From Nitrospira sp. (lineage in GTDB: Bacteria > Nitrospirota > Nitrospiria > Nitrospirales > Nitrospiraceae): a DNA stretch of 64,000 nucleotides. This document shows positions 36,159 to 45,086 of this stretch, piece after piece. Within the stretch, counting starts at the first letter, position 1. Every line of letters starts with the position of its first letter. The notes beneath the pieces are model-generated. The model had not been told where the DNA came from and did not search any database. It saw only the letters and a list, made by a program, of their open reading frames with translations. The translations under genes and the position numbers were made by a program. Where the stretch lies: contig JAOUHJ010000008.1 of NCBI GenBank assembly GCA_029865225.1, forward strand, positions 1-64,000. Reading direction: 5' to 3'.

Positions 36159-36923
36159 TCATGGGATTCCACTCCCTTCATGAGAAAAGACGGCGTGCAG
36201 GGCCAAGTAGACCACTACACTGCCGGCAATGCCTAACGCGAATGATTCCATCTTGCCAAATTTCCTAGCCATTGGAACAAGCTCCAAGAAGGAAATCATG
36301 ACCATGGCACCGGCGGCTATTGCCATCAACGAGGGGTTGAGCGCGGGATTAAAATGGACGGCAAACAACCCGAAGATCGCGCCGGCCGGTTCGGCGAGTC
36401 CTGAGGCAATCGCTGCCTTGAACAAGAGTGTCCGGTTCTTGACGGCGACAGCCGGGATCGCCATCGCGAATTCTTCGGGAATATTGTGCAGTGCGATCGC
36501 GATCGCGATCAATATACCGAGGGAAGGCGAGGCCAGGAACGCATTCGCCATCGCAAAGCCTTCCGGGACATCGTGCAGGATCAGACCGAATGCAGTGAGG
36601 TAGGCCGCGCGGAGTTCGACCGAAGGAGACCGTTCTCTGTCGAGATGAACGTGCGGAATCAGGATATGCAGCGCGAGAATGAGTCCGGCTCCCAGGCCGG
36701 CCGCGATGATTGTGGTTGAGGCTCCGGCGAGGCTCAAGGACTCCGGTATTAGTTCAAAGACGGAAATCATACCCATCATGCCGGTCGAGAAGCCGATGCC
36801 CATCGTCATGATTTTTGGATTGTCGCCGACCGCGATGGCAAGCGCGACACCGAGTAAGGTCGTGCCGCCGGACAGAAAAGCCAGCGCCATGACGGCAACA
36901 TATGAAGCCGGGAGAGATTCCAT
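36159..36923 (-). CDS. ZIP family metal transporter
   Basis: 254 residues with about eight hydrophobic helices and the ZIP signatures HDVPEGFAMANAF and HNIPEEFAMAIP in the central helices, which form the binuclear metal site (Zn or Fe uptake). The usual HNxPEG is HNIPEE here. It is transcribed divergently from clpB across a 346-bp spacer. The last 85 bases between it and the K+ channel gene hold nothing recognisable. Confidence 0.9.
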   Translation of the reverse strand: MESLPASYVAVMALAFLSGGTTLLGVALAIAVGDNPKIMTMGIGFSTGMMGMISVFELIPESLSLAGASTTIIAAGLGAGLILALHILIPHVHLDRERSPSVELRAAYLTAFGLILHDVPEGFAMANAFLASPSLGILIAIAIALHNIPEEFAMAIPAVAVKNRTLLFKAAIASGLAEPAGAIFGLFAVHFNPALNPSLMAIAAGAMVMISFLELVPMARKFGKMESFALGIAGSVVVYLALHAVFSHEGSGIP

Positions 36924-37269
36924 CGTAGTGACTCAAGCGAAGACAGGGAGCATAGCAGAAAGCGTCTGCGGCTTCCGCTGAGTTGGACCTCATGTATGCC
37001 GGAAAGGGGTCCTATGCGTTAGGCGCAACCCCATGACGCGTTCTGCTACAAATCACCCATTGCGGATCTGCCCCTATCTGCTACAGGAAAGGTGAACGCT
37101 AGTCCGGCATCAGCCTTCTCCCCTCCACAATTGGCTGTAAGTGCGCATATAATGCGTCTGTTGCTCCTGGTGCGTCTTTGGCACTGCGGATGCTAGCTCA
37201 GGGAAGCGCCTGTGCCTGCATGATGAACAGAACGGCTTCACATTTCGGAAGAATACAACCTGAGAGAAC
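36924..37269 (+). promoter_or_regulatory. clpB promoter region: sigma-54-like element with paired upstream repeats
   Basis: TGGCAC at 37179-37184, N5, ATGC at 37190-37193: a canonical GG-N10-GC element with perfect -24 box. Two direct repeats TCTGCTACA (37042-37050 and 37077-37085, 35 bp apart) lie about 95-137 bp upstream; read on the other strand they contain TGTAGCA. A TATAAT at 37159-37164 lacks a fitting -35. No CIRCE element is seen. The leader to the start codon would be about 65 nt. Confidence 0.6.
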
Positions 37270-39876
37270 ATGATGGACGTCAACCGCATGACAGTGAAGC
37301 TCCAGGAAGCCCTGCAGGCTGCGTCAGCCCATGCGAGGCGCCGAAGCCATCAAGGCCTCGATGTCGAACACCTTCTGCTGGGACTGATGGAACAGGAAGC
37401 AGGTCTGGCTGGTCCACTGTTTGAACAGGCTGGTTTCTCCCCCGCCGCAGTGCGTAAGGCGGCGGAGGCGGCGCTCGACCGGCTTCCGCAAGTGCAGGGG
37501 CCAGGATCTGCGCCGGGACAGGTCTACCTGACCGAACGCTTGTCGCGGGTACTGGCCCAGGCCGAACAGGAGATGCGCGACCTGCGTGATGACTATGTGA
37601 GCGTCGAACATGTCTTGCTCGCGATGGTGGCGGAGGGGGGTGTTTTCAGACCGCTCGGCATCACCCGCGATCGCCTCTTAACTGCCCTCCAACAGATACG
37701 GGGAAACCAACGGGTGACCAGCCAGGATCCCGAAAGCACCTATCAAGCCCTTGAGAAGTACGGGCGTGATCTCACGAGACTGGCCGGGGAGGGCAAGCTG
37801 GACCCGGTTGTTGGGCGGGATGAAGAAATCCGGCGCGTGATTCAAATTCTGTCACGCCGTACGAAGAACAATCCGGTACTGATCGGTGAGCCGGGGGTCG
37901 GCAAGACCGCCATCGCGGAGGGCTTGGCTCAACGGATCGTCAAGGGAGATGTGCCTGAAGGTCTGAAACACAAACGCGTCGTCGGATTGGACCTGGGAGC
38001 GTTGATCGCCGGAGCCAAATATCGCGGCGAGTTCGAAGAGCGCCTGAAGGCGGTCCTCAAAGAAGTCCAGGCGGGGCATGGCCGGATTCTGCTGTTTATC
38101 GACGAGTTGCACACCGTGGTAGGGGCGGGCGCGGCCGAAGGGGCGATGGATGCGGCGAACATCCTCAAGCCTATGCTGGCTCGCGGCGAATTGCACATGA
38201 TCGGAGCGACCACACTCGATGAGTACCGCAAGCACGTTGAAAAGGATGCGGCGCTCGAACGGCGGTTTCAACCGGTGCTCATCGGTCAACCGACGGTCGA
38301 GGACACCATCTCGATCCTCCGAGGGCTCAAGGAACGGTATGAAATTCATCATGGCGTGCGCATCAAAGACGCCGCGCTCATCAGCGCCGCCCGGCTGTCC
38401 CACCGATATATCGCCGACCGCTTTCTCCCTGACAAGGCCATCGATCTCATGGATGAGGCGGCGGCACGTCTCAGGACCGAGATCGACAGCATGCCGGCCG
38501 AGCTCGATGAAATCTCGCGAAAGGTGTTGCAGCTGGAGATCGAGCGGGAAGCCCTCCGGAAAGAAACCGATCCCGCCAGCCGGGCGAGATTGGAGACGCT
38601 CGAACAGGAGCTTGCCGGGAAGGTGCGCGAACGCGATACGCTGAAGACCCGATGGGAAACAGAGAAAGTATCCGTCGCCCGCCTGCATACGCTGCGTCAA
38701 CAGATCGAAGCCATGAAACAGGAGATGGACCGGGCCGAGCGGGCCTACGACCTGAATCGGGTCGCGGAGTTACGATACGGCGAATTGCCCAGGTTGGAGG
38801 GAGAACTCGCCGCAGAGGAACAGCGCTTGACGACGAAGCAAGACGGACATCGTTTACTCAAAGAGGAAGTGGATGAAGAGGACATCGCGGAGGTCGTCAG
38901 CCGCTGGACGGGTATTCCCGTCGCCCGTCTTGTCCAGGGGGAGATGGAGAAGTTGCTGCATCTTCGAGATCTCCTGCACAAGCGGGTGGTCGGCCAGGAG
39001 GAGGCGGTGCAAGCCGTGGCCAATGCGGTGGTGCGCGCCCGGTCCGGAATCAAGGATCCCGCCAGGCCCATCGGCTCATTCCTGTTTCTCGGTCCCACCG
39101 GAGTCGGAAAAACCGAGCTGGCTCGCGCGCTGGCCGCCACCCTCTTCGATGATGAAGCGAATCTCATCCGCATCGACATGTCGGAATATATGGAGAAACA
39201 CACCGTCGCCAGACTGATCGGTGCACCGCCTGGTTATGTGGGGTACGAGGAAGGCGGTCAACTGACAGAAGCGGTCCGGCGTCGTCCGTTTTCCGTGATC
39301 CTCTTCGATGAAACGGAGAAAGCGCACCATGATGTGTTTAATCTCCTGCTGCAAGTTATGGATGACGGCCGGCTGACCGACTCGCACGGGCGCACCGTGG
39401 ATTTCAAGAATACGGTGTTGATCATGACCTCCAATGTCGGAAGCCAAGACATCCTGGCGGCCCAGCAGCAAGGGTTGTCTTATGAAGAGATGAAAACGGT
39501 GGCCATCACGGACCTCCGCCGGCATTTCCGGCCGGAGTTCTTGAACCGTGTGGATGAGACGGTGGTGTTCCATCCGCTCTCGACCGAACAGTTGGTCACG
39601 ATCGTGGACATTCAGTTGACCCATCTGCAAGCGCGTCTGGGCGAGCGGAGGATTGCCCTCGAGGTCACGGCTCAGGCGAAAGAAGACCTCGCTCAACGCG
39701 GCTATGATCCGGTGTACGGTGCGCGTCCGCTAAAGCGATTGATCCAGCAGGATCTCGAAATCCCCATCGCCTATGCCCTGGTGCAAGGGGAGCTACGGGA
39801 CGGCGATTCCGCTCGTGTGGAGCTCAAAGACGGAAAGATCGTCGTCATTCCGGTTGCCCAGACGCACGTCGTCTGA
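37270..39876 (+). CDS. clpB: Chaperone ClpB (disaggregase)
   Basis: This Hsp100 AAA+ unfoldase extracts proteins from aggregates together with DnaK/DnaJ. The 868 residues show the usual order: Clp N domain (1-145), first AAA domain with Walker [15 protein letters not shown] (near 205), coiled-coil middle domain (about 405-525), second AAA domain with [14 protein letters not shown] (near 605), and C-terminal domain. ATG at 37270 or 37273. It is followed by cbpA, cbpM and a thioredoxin gene in one operon. Confidence 0.97.
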   Translation: MMDVNRMTVKLQEALQAASAHARRRSHQGLDVEHLLLGLMEQEAGLAGPLFEQAGFSPAAVRKAAEAALDRLPQVQGPGSAPGQVYLTERLSRVLAQAEQEMRDLRDDYVSVEHVLLAMVAEGGVFRPLGITRDRLLTALQQIRGNQRVTSQDPESTYQALEKYGRDLTRLAGEGKLDPVVGRDEEIRRVIQILSRRTKNNPVLIGEPGVGKTAIAEGLAQRIVKGDVPEGLKHKRVVGLDLGALIAGAKYRGEFEERLKAVLKEVQAGHGRILLFIDELHTVVGAGAAEGAMDAANILKPMLARGELHMIGATTLDEYRKHVEKDAALERRFQPVLIGQPTVEDTISILRGLKERYEIHHGVRIKDAALISAARLSHRYIADRFLPDKAIDLMDEAAARLRTEIDSMPAELDEISRKVLQLEIEREALRKETDPASRARLETLEQELAGKVRERDTLKTRWETEKVSVARLHTLRQQIEAMKQEMDRAERAYDLNRVAELRYGELPRLEGELAAEEQRLTTKQDGHRLLKEEVDEEDIAEVVSRWTGIPVARLVQGEMEKLLHLRDLLHKRVVGQEEAVQAVANAVVRARSGIKDPARPIGSFLFLGPTGVGKTELARALAATLFDDEANLIRIDMSEYMEKHTVARLIGAPPGYVGYEEGGQLTEAVRRRPFSVILFDETEKAHHDVFNLLLQVMDDGRLTDSHGRTVDFKNTVLIMTSNVGSQDILAAQQQGLSYEEMKTVAITDLRRHFRPEFLNRVDETVVFHPLSTEQLVTIVDIQLTHLQARLGERRIALEVTAQAKEDLAQRGYDPVYGARPLKRLIQQDLEIPIAYALVQGELRDGDSARVELKDGKIVVIPVAQTHVV

Positions 39877-39908
39877 CAGACATCGAGTGGAACAGGCTGT
39901 CTTTTGGA

Positions 39909-40841
39909 ATGCAATACAAGGACTATTACAAGATCCTCGACATTGACCGCACGGCCACAGCCGAGGATGTCAAGAAGGCCTATCGCAAGCTGGCGCGCAA
40001 GTATCACCCGGATGTCAGCAAGGAGGCCGGTGCGGAAGCACGGTTTAAGGAAATCGGCGAGGCCTATCATGTGCTTCAAGATCCGGAGAAACGTGCGGCG
40101 TACGATCAACTCGGGGATCGTTGGCGACCAGGACAGGAATTTACCCCTCCTCCAGACTGGGGCGCCGGATTTGAGTTCACGCGAGGTACCGTGCCCCCGG
40201 GGGAGGCCTTCGAGTTCAGCGATTTCTTTTCAAAGTTATTCGTGGGCCTCGGTCGCGCCGCCCGACCTCCACGCGCCGGTGGTGAGGACCATCATGCCAA
40301 GATCTTCATCGGAATCGAGGATGCCGTGACCGGCGCAACCCGGACGTTCACGCTGCGCATGCCGCACCTGGACGCGCACGGTCGTGTCGCGTTACGGGAG
40401 CGGACACTCAACGTGCGGATACCGAAAGGTCTCCGTGGGGGCCAATTGATCAGGCTGGCGGGACAGGGTTCGCCGGGCATCGGCGGCGGCGCCCCGGGTG
40501 ATTTGTACCTGGAGGTCCACTTCGCTCCTCATCCGCTCTACCGGCTAGAGGCGCGGGATGTGTTTCTCACCTTGCCGCTGGCTCCGTGGGAAGCAGCCCT
40601 CGGAGCCACGATCAACGCGCCGACTCCAACCGGGGTGGTCAAGGTCAAGGTTCCGCCTGGTTCGCAGAGCGGACAATCGCTGAGGCTCAAGGGGCGTGGT
40701 CTTCCGGGCGAACCAGCCGGCGACTGTTATCTTGTCCTGCAAGTGGTTCTGCCGAAAGCAGATACGCCGCAGGCCCAGCAGCTCTATCGAACCATGGCGG
40801 AGACGCTGGCCTTCAACCCTCGCCAGAAACTCGGAGTGTGA
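39909..40841 (+). CDS. cbpA: CbpA-type DnaJ co-chaperone
   Basis: 310 residues: N-terminal J domain with the essential HPD ([14 protein letters not shown], near residue 33), a short linker, and two C-terminal client-binding domains ([16 protein letters not shown] ... [20 protein letters not shown]). It lacks the zinc-finger CxxCxGxG repeats of DnaJ, so it is the CbpA/DjlA-like class. The next gene, 3 nt later, is its modulator CbpM. It stimulates DnaK and hands clients to ClpB. Confidence 0.93.
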   Translation: MQYKDYYKILDIDRTATAEDVKKAYRKLARKYHPDVSKEAGAEARFKEIGEAYHVLQDPEKRAAYDQLGDRWRPGQEFTPPPDWGAGFEFTRGTVPPGEAFEFSDFFSKLFVGLGRAARPPRAGGEDHHAKIFIGIEDAVTGATRTFTLRMPHLDAHGRVALRERTLNVRIPKGLRGGQLIRLAGQGSPGIGGGAPGDLYLEVHFAPHPLYRLEARDVFLTLPLAPWEAALGATINAPTPTGVVKVKVPPGSQSGQSLRLKGRGLPGEPAGDCYLVLQVVLPKADTPQAQQLYRTMAETLAFNPRQKLGV

Positions 40842-40844
40842 ACG

Positions 40845-41171
40845 ATGACGGACCAAGAGATCTTGACGGGAATCGTGATCGGTGATGAAGGCGCGCTCTC
40901 GATCGAAGAACTGGCCAGGGCATGTCAGGCCGAGTCTCAGTGGGTGTGTGAATTGGTGGCGGCAGGTGTCTTGGTCCCCGATGGACACGAGGCCTCAGTC
41001 TGGAGATTTCGCGCGGCGGATCTCAGGTGCGCCTTGCGAATCGCCCGCTTGCAACGTGATTTCGGAGCCAGTCTCGATGCAGCCGCAGTGATGCTCGAGC
41101 TGCTCGATGAGATTGAACGGTTGCGGACTCGTCTGAGGCGGGCGGGGCTGGATGATGATGAGGGACGGTGA
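40845..41171 (+). CDS. cbpM: Chaperone modulator CbpM
   Basis: 108 residues. The MerR-like helix (LSIEELARACQAESQWVCELVAAGVL) and DLRCALRIARLQRDFGASL fit CbpM, which binds the J domain of CbpA and blocks its action. It starts 3 nt after the cbpA stop, the normal gene order. The region after residue 75 is helical. Confidence 0.9.
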   Translation: MTDQEILTGIVIGDEGALSIEELARACQAESQWVCELVAAGVLVPDGHEASVWRFRAADLRCALRIARLQRDFGASLDAAAVMLELLDEIERLRTRLRRAGLDDDEGR

Positions 41172-41213
41172 ACGAGCTGTGGGGGGACCTCTTTGCCTGA
41201 AAAGGGCTCTCCT

Positions 41214-41648
41214 GTGACAGAGACGTTCCACATCGTCTGTCCTCATTGTGGAGGCGTAAATCGTGTCCCGTCGGCCCGCCTCACGGAGGGGCCCAAGTGC
41301 GGTCAATGTCACACCCCGCTCCTTACGGGGCGCCCGATCACTCTGACGGCAGTGAATTTTGACCGTCATGCCTCGCGTGGCGATATCCCGCTGGTCGTCG
41401 ATTTCTGGGCGCCCTGGTGCGGTCCCTGCCGAACGATGGCTCCTGCCTTTGAGCAGGCCGCGAGGATGCTCGAACCTCAGGTTCGTCTGGCCAAAGTAAA
41501 TACGGAGGAAGAACAGGGACTGGCAGCCCGGTTCGGCATCGTGAGTATCCCGACGCTGATGATCTTCCGAGCGGGACAGCAAGTGGCGCGGCAGTCAGGG
41601 GCCTTCGGGCTGCAGGACATCGTACGCTGGGTCCGCAGTTGCATCTAG
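41214..41648 (+). CDS. trxC: Thioredoxin 2 (TrxC-type, zinc-ribbon thioredoxin)
   Basis: About 144 residues: N-terminal zinc ribbon with two CxxC pairs (VCPHCGG, CGQCHTPL) and a thioredoxin domain with active site WAPWCGPCR. Zinc-ribbon thioredoxins are oxidative-stress reductases in the cytoplasm. I chose the GTG at 41214 (AAGGG upstream); a TTG at 41193 would add seven residues. It closes the clpB-cbpA-cbpM operon, so a thiol-repair role in the same stress response is likely. Confidence 0.92.
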   Translation: MTETFHIVCPHCGGVNRVPSARLTEGPKCGQCHTPLLTGRPITLTAVNFDRHASRGDIPLVVDFWAPWCGPCRTMAPAFEQAARMLEPQVRLAKVNTEEEQGLAARFGIVSIPTLMIFRAGQQVARQSGAFGLQDIVRWVRSCI

Positions 41649-41831
41649 CTTGGAGGTCCGGGGCCATAGAGCAGGCTGCAACTCTGGAACAGTCAAGCTG
41701 AGACTGCCACCCAGCTGTCCAACACAATTCCAGAAGAACATAGCTCTCACCGGTCGCCCACCGACTTGCAAATTTCCTTCGGCAGTCGCTCCCATGGAAC
41801 GACTGTATTGGGCTGGCAGCGAGGCTTGTCG

Positions 41832-43136
41832 ATGACGAGTCGCGAAGGCTTGGCAGGGATGGCAGGGAAACTGTCTTCACAACTCTTCTCGGATGATCGT
41901 GACGACGGCACGCCGCTGGCCAAACGGGTTGCGCTGTACTCACTTCTGGTCAACCTCTTCCTGCTCGGTCTGAATCTTGCCATGGCGGCGTTTTCAGGCA
42001 GTCTCGCGTTGATGGCCGAGACGGCCCACAATCTGGCCGATCTCGCCGCTTCAGCCACCGTGTGGATCGGTCTTACCCTCTCACAGCGGAAATCCCACGC
42101 CTTTCCCTATGGTTTGTATAAGGTCGAAAATGTCGCAGCGATCATCGTGGGGCTGTTCATTTTTCTCACCGCCTACGAGATTGCGAGGGAGGCTCTGTTT
42201 GGGGCCAGCCGAGAAGTCGTCATGCATCCGGCCATTCTAGTCGGAGTCGGTATCGCGGCGCTCGTGCCTTGGCTTTTCAGCCGCTACGAGCTGCGCATTG
42301 CGCGGGCCGTCAATTCGCCGAGCCTGACGGCAGACGCGAAGGAATTTCAGGCGCATGTCTTGTCATCGGGAGTAGTCTTCGCCTCTCTGCTAGGACAATG
42401 GATCGGATGGCCGCTCGATAGGCCGGCTGCATTGGTGATCGTGCTGTGGATCATCCATGCCGGTTGGGAGACGGTGACGGCGGGTATGAGGGTCTTGCTG
42501 GATGCCTCTATTGATAATGAGACGCTGCAGCGGATACGCCGCATTATCGAGCGACAGCCGGCTGTTGTCGAGGTCAGATCACTGGTGGGTCGGAACGCCG
42601 GGCGGTATCGCTTCCTTGAAGCGGAGATCGGAGTGCGTGCGCAGAGTCTAGACAAAGCTCATCAAGTCAGTCATGCCATTGAGTCTGAAATCTGCAGCGA
42701 GATTCCGTTCGTCGAACGCGTCATGATCCATATGGAGCCGGTTTCAAGGGAGACTGTGCGTATCGCAGTGCCGCTGACGGATCAGACTGGGACGGTCAGC
42801 CGGCATTTCGGGCTCGCTCCCTATTTTGCATTGACGGACAGACAGACATCGACGAAAGAGAGCGTCAGAGAAATGGTCATCGCGAACCCGTTCGTGACTC
42901 ATCCTAGAGGGCGGGGTCTGGAAGTCGCGCATTGGTTATTGGAGCAACGCGTTGATGTAGTCGTCACGCCGGACGATATTCGTGACAAGGGACCGGGGCA
43001 TGCGTTGAGCGATGCCGGTGTCACGGTAATCGTCAGGGATGCCAGGACACTCACCGAGGCGACCAGAGAGTTGCCAGCACTTGGTGAGACCGGAGGAGCA
43101 CCCAGTGCGGGCTATCCAAAAACTGCCAGGGCATGA
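41832..43136 (+). CDS. CDF cation efflux protein fused to a NifX/NifB-like domain
   Basis: 434 residues. Residues about 20-215 are a cation diffusion facilitator with six membrane helices and the metal motif AETAHNLADL; a cytoplasmic dimer domain follows (to about 310). The last 120 residues (VRIAVPLTDQTGTVSRHFGLAPYFAL ... VVVTPDDIRDKGPGHAL) match the dinitrogenase iron-molybdenum cofactor-binding fold (NifX/NafY family). Such a fusion is uncommon in my experience and may sense or bind a metal cofactor. The frame is open from 41766 (TTG), but ATG at 41832 starts the family-like sequence. Confidence 0.88.
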   Translation: MTSREGLAGMAGKLSSQLFSDDRDDGTPLAKRVALYSLLVNLFLLGLNLAMAAFSGSLALMAETAHNLADLAASATVWIGLTLSQRKSHAFPYGLYKVENVAAIIVGLFIFLTAYEIAREALFGASREVVMHPAILVGVGIAALVPWLFSRYELRIARAVNSPSLTADAKEFQAHVLSSGVVFASLLGQWIGWPLDRPAALVIVLWIIHAGWETVTAGMRVLLDASIDNETLQRIRRIIERQPAVVEVRSLVGRNAGRYRFLEAEIGVRAQSLDKAHQVSHAIESEICSEIPFVERVMIHMEPVSRETVRIAVPLTDQTGTVSRHFGLAPYFALTDRQTSTKESVREMVIANPFVTHPRGRGLEVAHWLLEQRVDVVVTPDDIRDKGPGHALSDAGVTVIVRDARTLTEATRELPALGETGGAPSAGYPKTARA

Positions 43137-43188
43137 AGCAAGCTCGATTCGGTTCGGCCATCATGACGGCCTTTCTTGGGAACCATCG

Positions 43189-43203
43189 TGGTCTTACGAT
43201 TGC
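43189..43203 (+). promoter_or_regulatory. Sigma-54-like promoter before cytochrome c gene
   Basis: TGGTCT-N5-TTGCA (43189-43204) has the GG-N10-GC spacing and an ideal -12 box; the -24 box is imperfect. It lies about 63 nt before the GTG at 43267. I found no TGTRGCA word upstream, so membership in the proposed regulon is doubtful. Confidence 0.35.
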
Positions 43204-43266
43204 AACACGGTGGGTAAGGGAGTATCAAGGAGACAGGTCATTTAGTCGGTTGGGAGGAGGGAAGTC

Positions 43267-43635
43267 GTGAAAACTACTATGTGTTTAGGCATTCTGAGTG
43301 TTCTGGGAGTCGGGCTGTTCAGCTCTGTGGCAGTCGCCGAGTCTCTGTCCGGAAATCCAAAGAAAGGCGAGGCCTTATACCAACAACATTGTGTCGGCTG
43401 CCATGGAACCACCGGTGATGGGCTAGGGGCTGATATCAAGGAATTGATCGTTCCGCCTGCGAATTTTCGGGCACCGAAATCGCGTACAAGAACCGATATG
43501 GAACTGTACATCGCGATTAAACAAGGGGTCCTCTTCAGTCCGATGCATGGCTGGGCTGATCGGTTATCGGATCAGGAGATTCGAGATGTACTGAGGTACA
43601 TTCGCAGCGTGGCTCCGTTCAATCCCGTCGGCTAA
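43267..43635 (+). CDS. Periplasmic monoheme cytochrome c
   Basis: 122 residues, GTG start preceded by GGAGGAGG. Signal peptide to about residue 24, heme site CVGCHGTTGDG, and a C-terminal half with GVLFSPMHGWADRLSDQEIRDVLRYIRSV (Met in SPMH is the probable ligand). It is a paralogue of the cytochrome at 54558 (GVLFSPMH, LS/TD...DVL.YIR). It stands alone between the CDF gene and the YtxH operon. Confidence 0.9.
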   Translation: MKTTMCLGILSVLGVGLFSSVAVAESLSGNPKKGEALYQQHCVGCHGTTGDGLGADIKELIVPPANFRAPKSRTRTDMELYIAIKQGVLFSPMHGWADRLSDQEIRDVLRYIRSVAPFNPVG

Positions 43636-43660
43636 CTCTGCTTCAATTGCCCATGGGAGC

Positions 43661-43806
43661 CTGTGGCATTCTGCGACAGAGGTATTTCGTGATGGGACCT
43701 GGAATGCCACAGAGCGAGCGGTCTCTCCTCCGAATCGTCCAACAACGGCTCGGTACATTACAACAATTTATGACCTACCCCTAAGCTTCTTTGGCACGGA
43801 CTTGGC
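43661..43806 (+). promoter_or_regulatory. Sigma-54-like promoter with three activator-like words before ytxH-por operon
   Basis: TGGCAC at 43792-43797, N5, TGGC at 43803-43806 gives a GG-N10-GC element with perfect -24 box. About 80-130 bp upstream lie CTGTGGCATT (43661-43670) and its exact inverse AATGCCACAG (43703-43712), with CTGTCGCA on the minus strand at 43672-43679 between them. The arms are 42 bp apart, four helical turns. This is the best-formed enhancer-like array of the window. The leader to 43849 would be about 30 nt. Confidence 0.6.
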
Positions 43807-43848
43807 TTTTTCTACAGGAAGTACGCTCATAGCAATGGAGGATTCACC

Positions 43849-44160
43849 ATGGCACATCAGGACGGTAGAAGCTCACCTGAAACGGTTCTCCTCGCATTTC
43901 TCGGCGGAGCCATCGGAGGCATGATCGCGGGAATCCTTCTCGCTCCGAAATCCGGCGAAGAAACACGTCGTGTGATACAAAGCCATGCTCGAAGGACCGA
44001 AGAAGAAATCATCGAACGAGCAAAAGAGGCGCGAGCGGCTCTTGATGAGGTCATTGAGCGAGGCAAGCATTTCGTGGAGGAGAAGCGAGCCGACGTCGAA
44101 TCGGCCGTGAGGACAGGTCGAGAGGCGGTAAAAGAGAGAATGGAGAAGTTCTCGAGCTGA
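43849..44160 (+). CDS. YtxH domain protein
   Basis: 103 residues. The N-terminus (VLLAFLGGAIGGMIAGILLAPKSGEETRRVI) is the YtxH signature: one membrane helix followed by LLAPKSG. The rest is a charged coiled coil. YtxH proteins are general-stress proteins of unknown role. It is the first gene after the sigma-54-like promoter and lies 8 nt before the oxidoreductase gamma-delta gene. A GGAGG ribosome site is present. Confidence 0.88.
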   Translation: MAHQDGRSSPETVLLAFLGGAIGGMIAGILLAPKSGEETRRVIQSHARRTEEEIIERAKEARAALDEVIERGKHFVEEKRADVESAVRTGREAVKERMEKFSS

Positions 44161-44168
44161 GGTGCGCC

Positions 44169-45086
44169 ATGCTCGCCATTCGCTTTCATGGCCGTGGAGG
44201 TCAGGGGGCCAAGACCGCCAGCCGAATCGTGGGAACCGCTGCGTTCCTAGAAGGGTTTGTCGCCCAGGATTCCCCGATTTACGGCGCGGAACGGCGGGGG
44301 GCTCCAGTGGCGGCATTTACTCGTATTGCGAGAGAACCGATTCGCGAACGAGGGATCATCGCTCATCCCACCGTTGTGGTGGTCGCCGACACATCGCTCA
44401 TCAGTGATCCCGCCGCGCGAGTGCTGGATGGTGTTGACGAGAAGACGGTCCTCTTCATGAATTCGTCACTTTCTGCCGAGCAGTTGGCGACACAGATCTC
44501 GCTCTCCGGTCGCGTCACGGCGTTGGACCTGACCGAGGTTGCGCTCCAGCGTTTTGGCAAGCGGGGCGCAATCAGTGCGTTGCTTGGTGCCGTCGCCGGA
44601 CGACTCGTTGGTCTCCGTCAGGAGTCGATCCACGAGGCGATTTCGCGAGAGCTGGCAGATCTCGGGCTTGCCCCATCGGTGATTGAACAGAATCAAGTTG
44701 CAGCGCGTCATTGCTATGACGCGGTGCCGGTGGTTGCTCTTGAAACCGGCTCGCGCAGGGTTCCCGGTTCGACACGGCTTCGAATACCGAACTATGAACC
44801 GCCGAGCAGAGGAACCGCCAGAATCAGTGCCGCCGCAAATTCGCTTTTGCGTGAGACCGGGGGGTGGAGGACCTTTAGGCCGGTACTGGTACCCGACAAG
44901 TGTAACGGCTGCTGGCTCTGTTTCGTCTATTGTCCTGACGGGGTCATTTCGATGACCAAGGACGACAGGCCGGTGATCGATTATGATCATTGCAAGGGAT
45001 GTCAGATCTGTGTCCAGGAATGTCCGACTCGAGCATTGGTCGCTGAGCGAGAGAAGGAAGGAGAAGCGGCATGGACGGCGAAATGA
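44169..45086 (+). CDS. 2-oxoacid:ferredoxin oxidoreductase, fused gamma and delta subunits
   Basis: 305 residues. The first 180 are the gamma domain (IRFHGRGGQGAKTASRIVGTAAF, FVAQDSPIYGAERRGAPVAAF). The last 70 are a ferredoxin-like delta domain with two [4Fe-4S] motifs, CNGCWLCFVYCPDGVI and CKGCQICVQECPTRAL. Together with the next two genes it forms a pyruvate (or other 2-oxoacid) oxidoreductase that makes acyl-CoA and reduced ferredoxin. It overlaps the alpha gene by 16 nt, so the two are translationally coupled. Confidence 0.93.
   Translation: MLAIRFHGRGGQGAKTASRIVGTAAFLEGFVAQDSPIYGAERRGAPVAAFTRIAREPIRERGIIAHPTVVVVADTSLISDPAARVLDGVDEKTVLFMNSSLSAEQLATQISLSGRVTALDLTEVALQRFGKRGAISALLGAVAGRLVGLRQESIHEAISRELADLGLAPSVIEQNQVAARHCYDAVPVVALETGSRRVPGSTRLRIPNYEPPSRGTARISAAANSLLRETGGWRTFRPVLVPDKCNGCWLCFVYCPDGVISMTKDDRPVIDYDHCKGCQICVQECPTRALVAEREKEGEAAWTAK

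Noticed and set aside
37159-37164. TATAAT before clpB as a sigma-70 promoter
   Set aside because: No -35 hexamer at 16-18 bp upstream.
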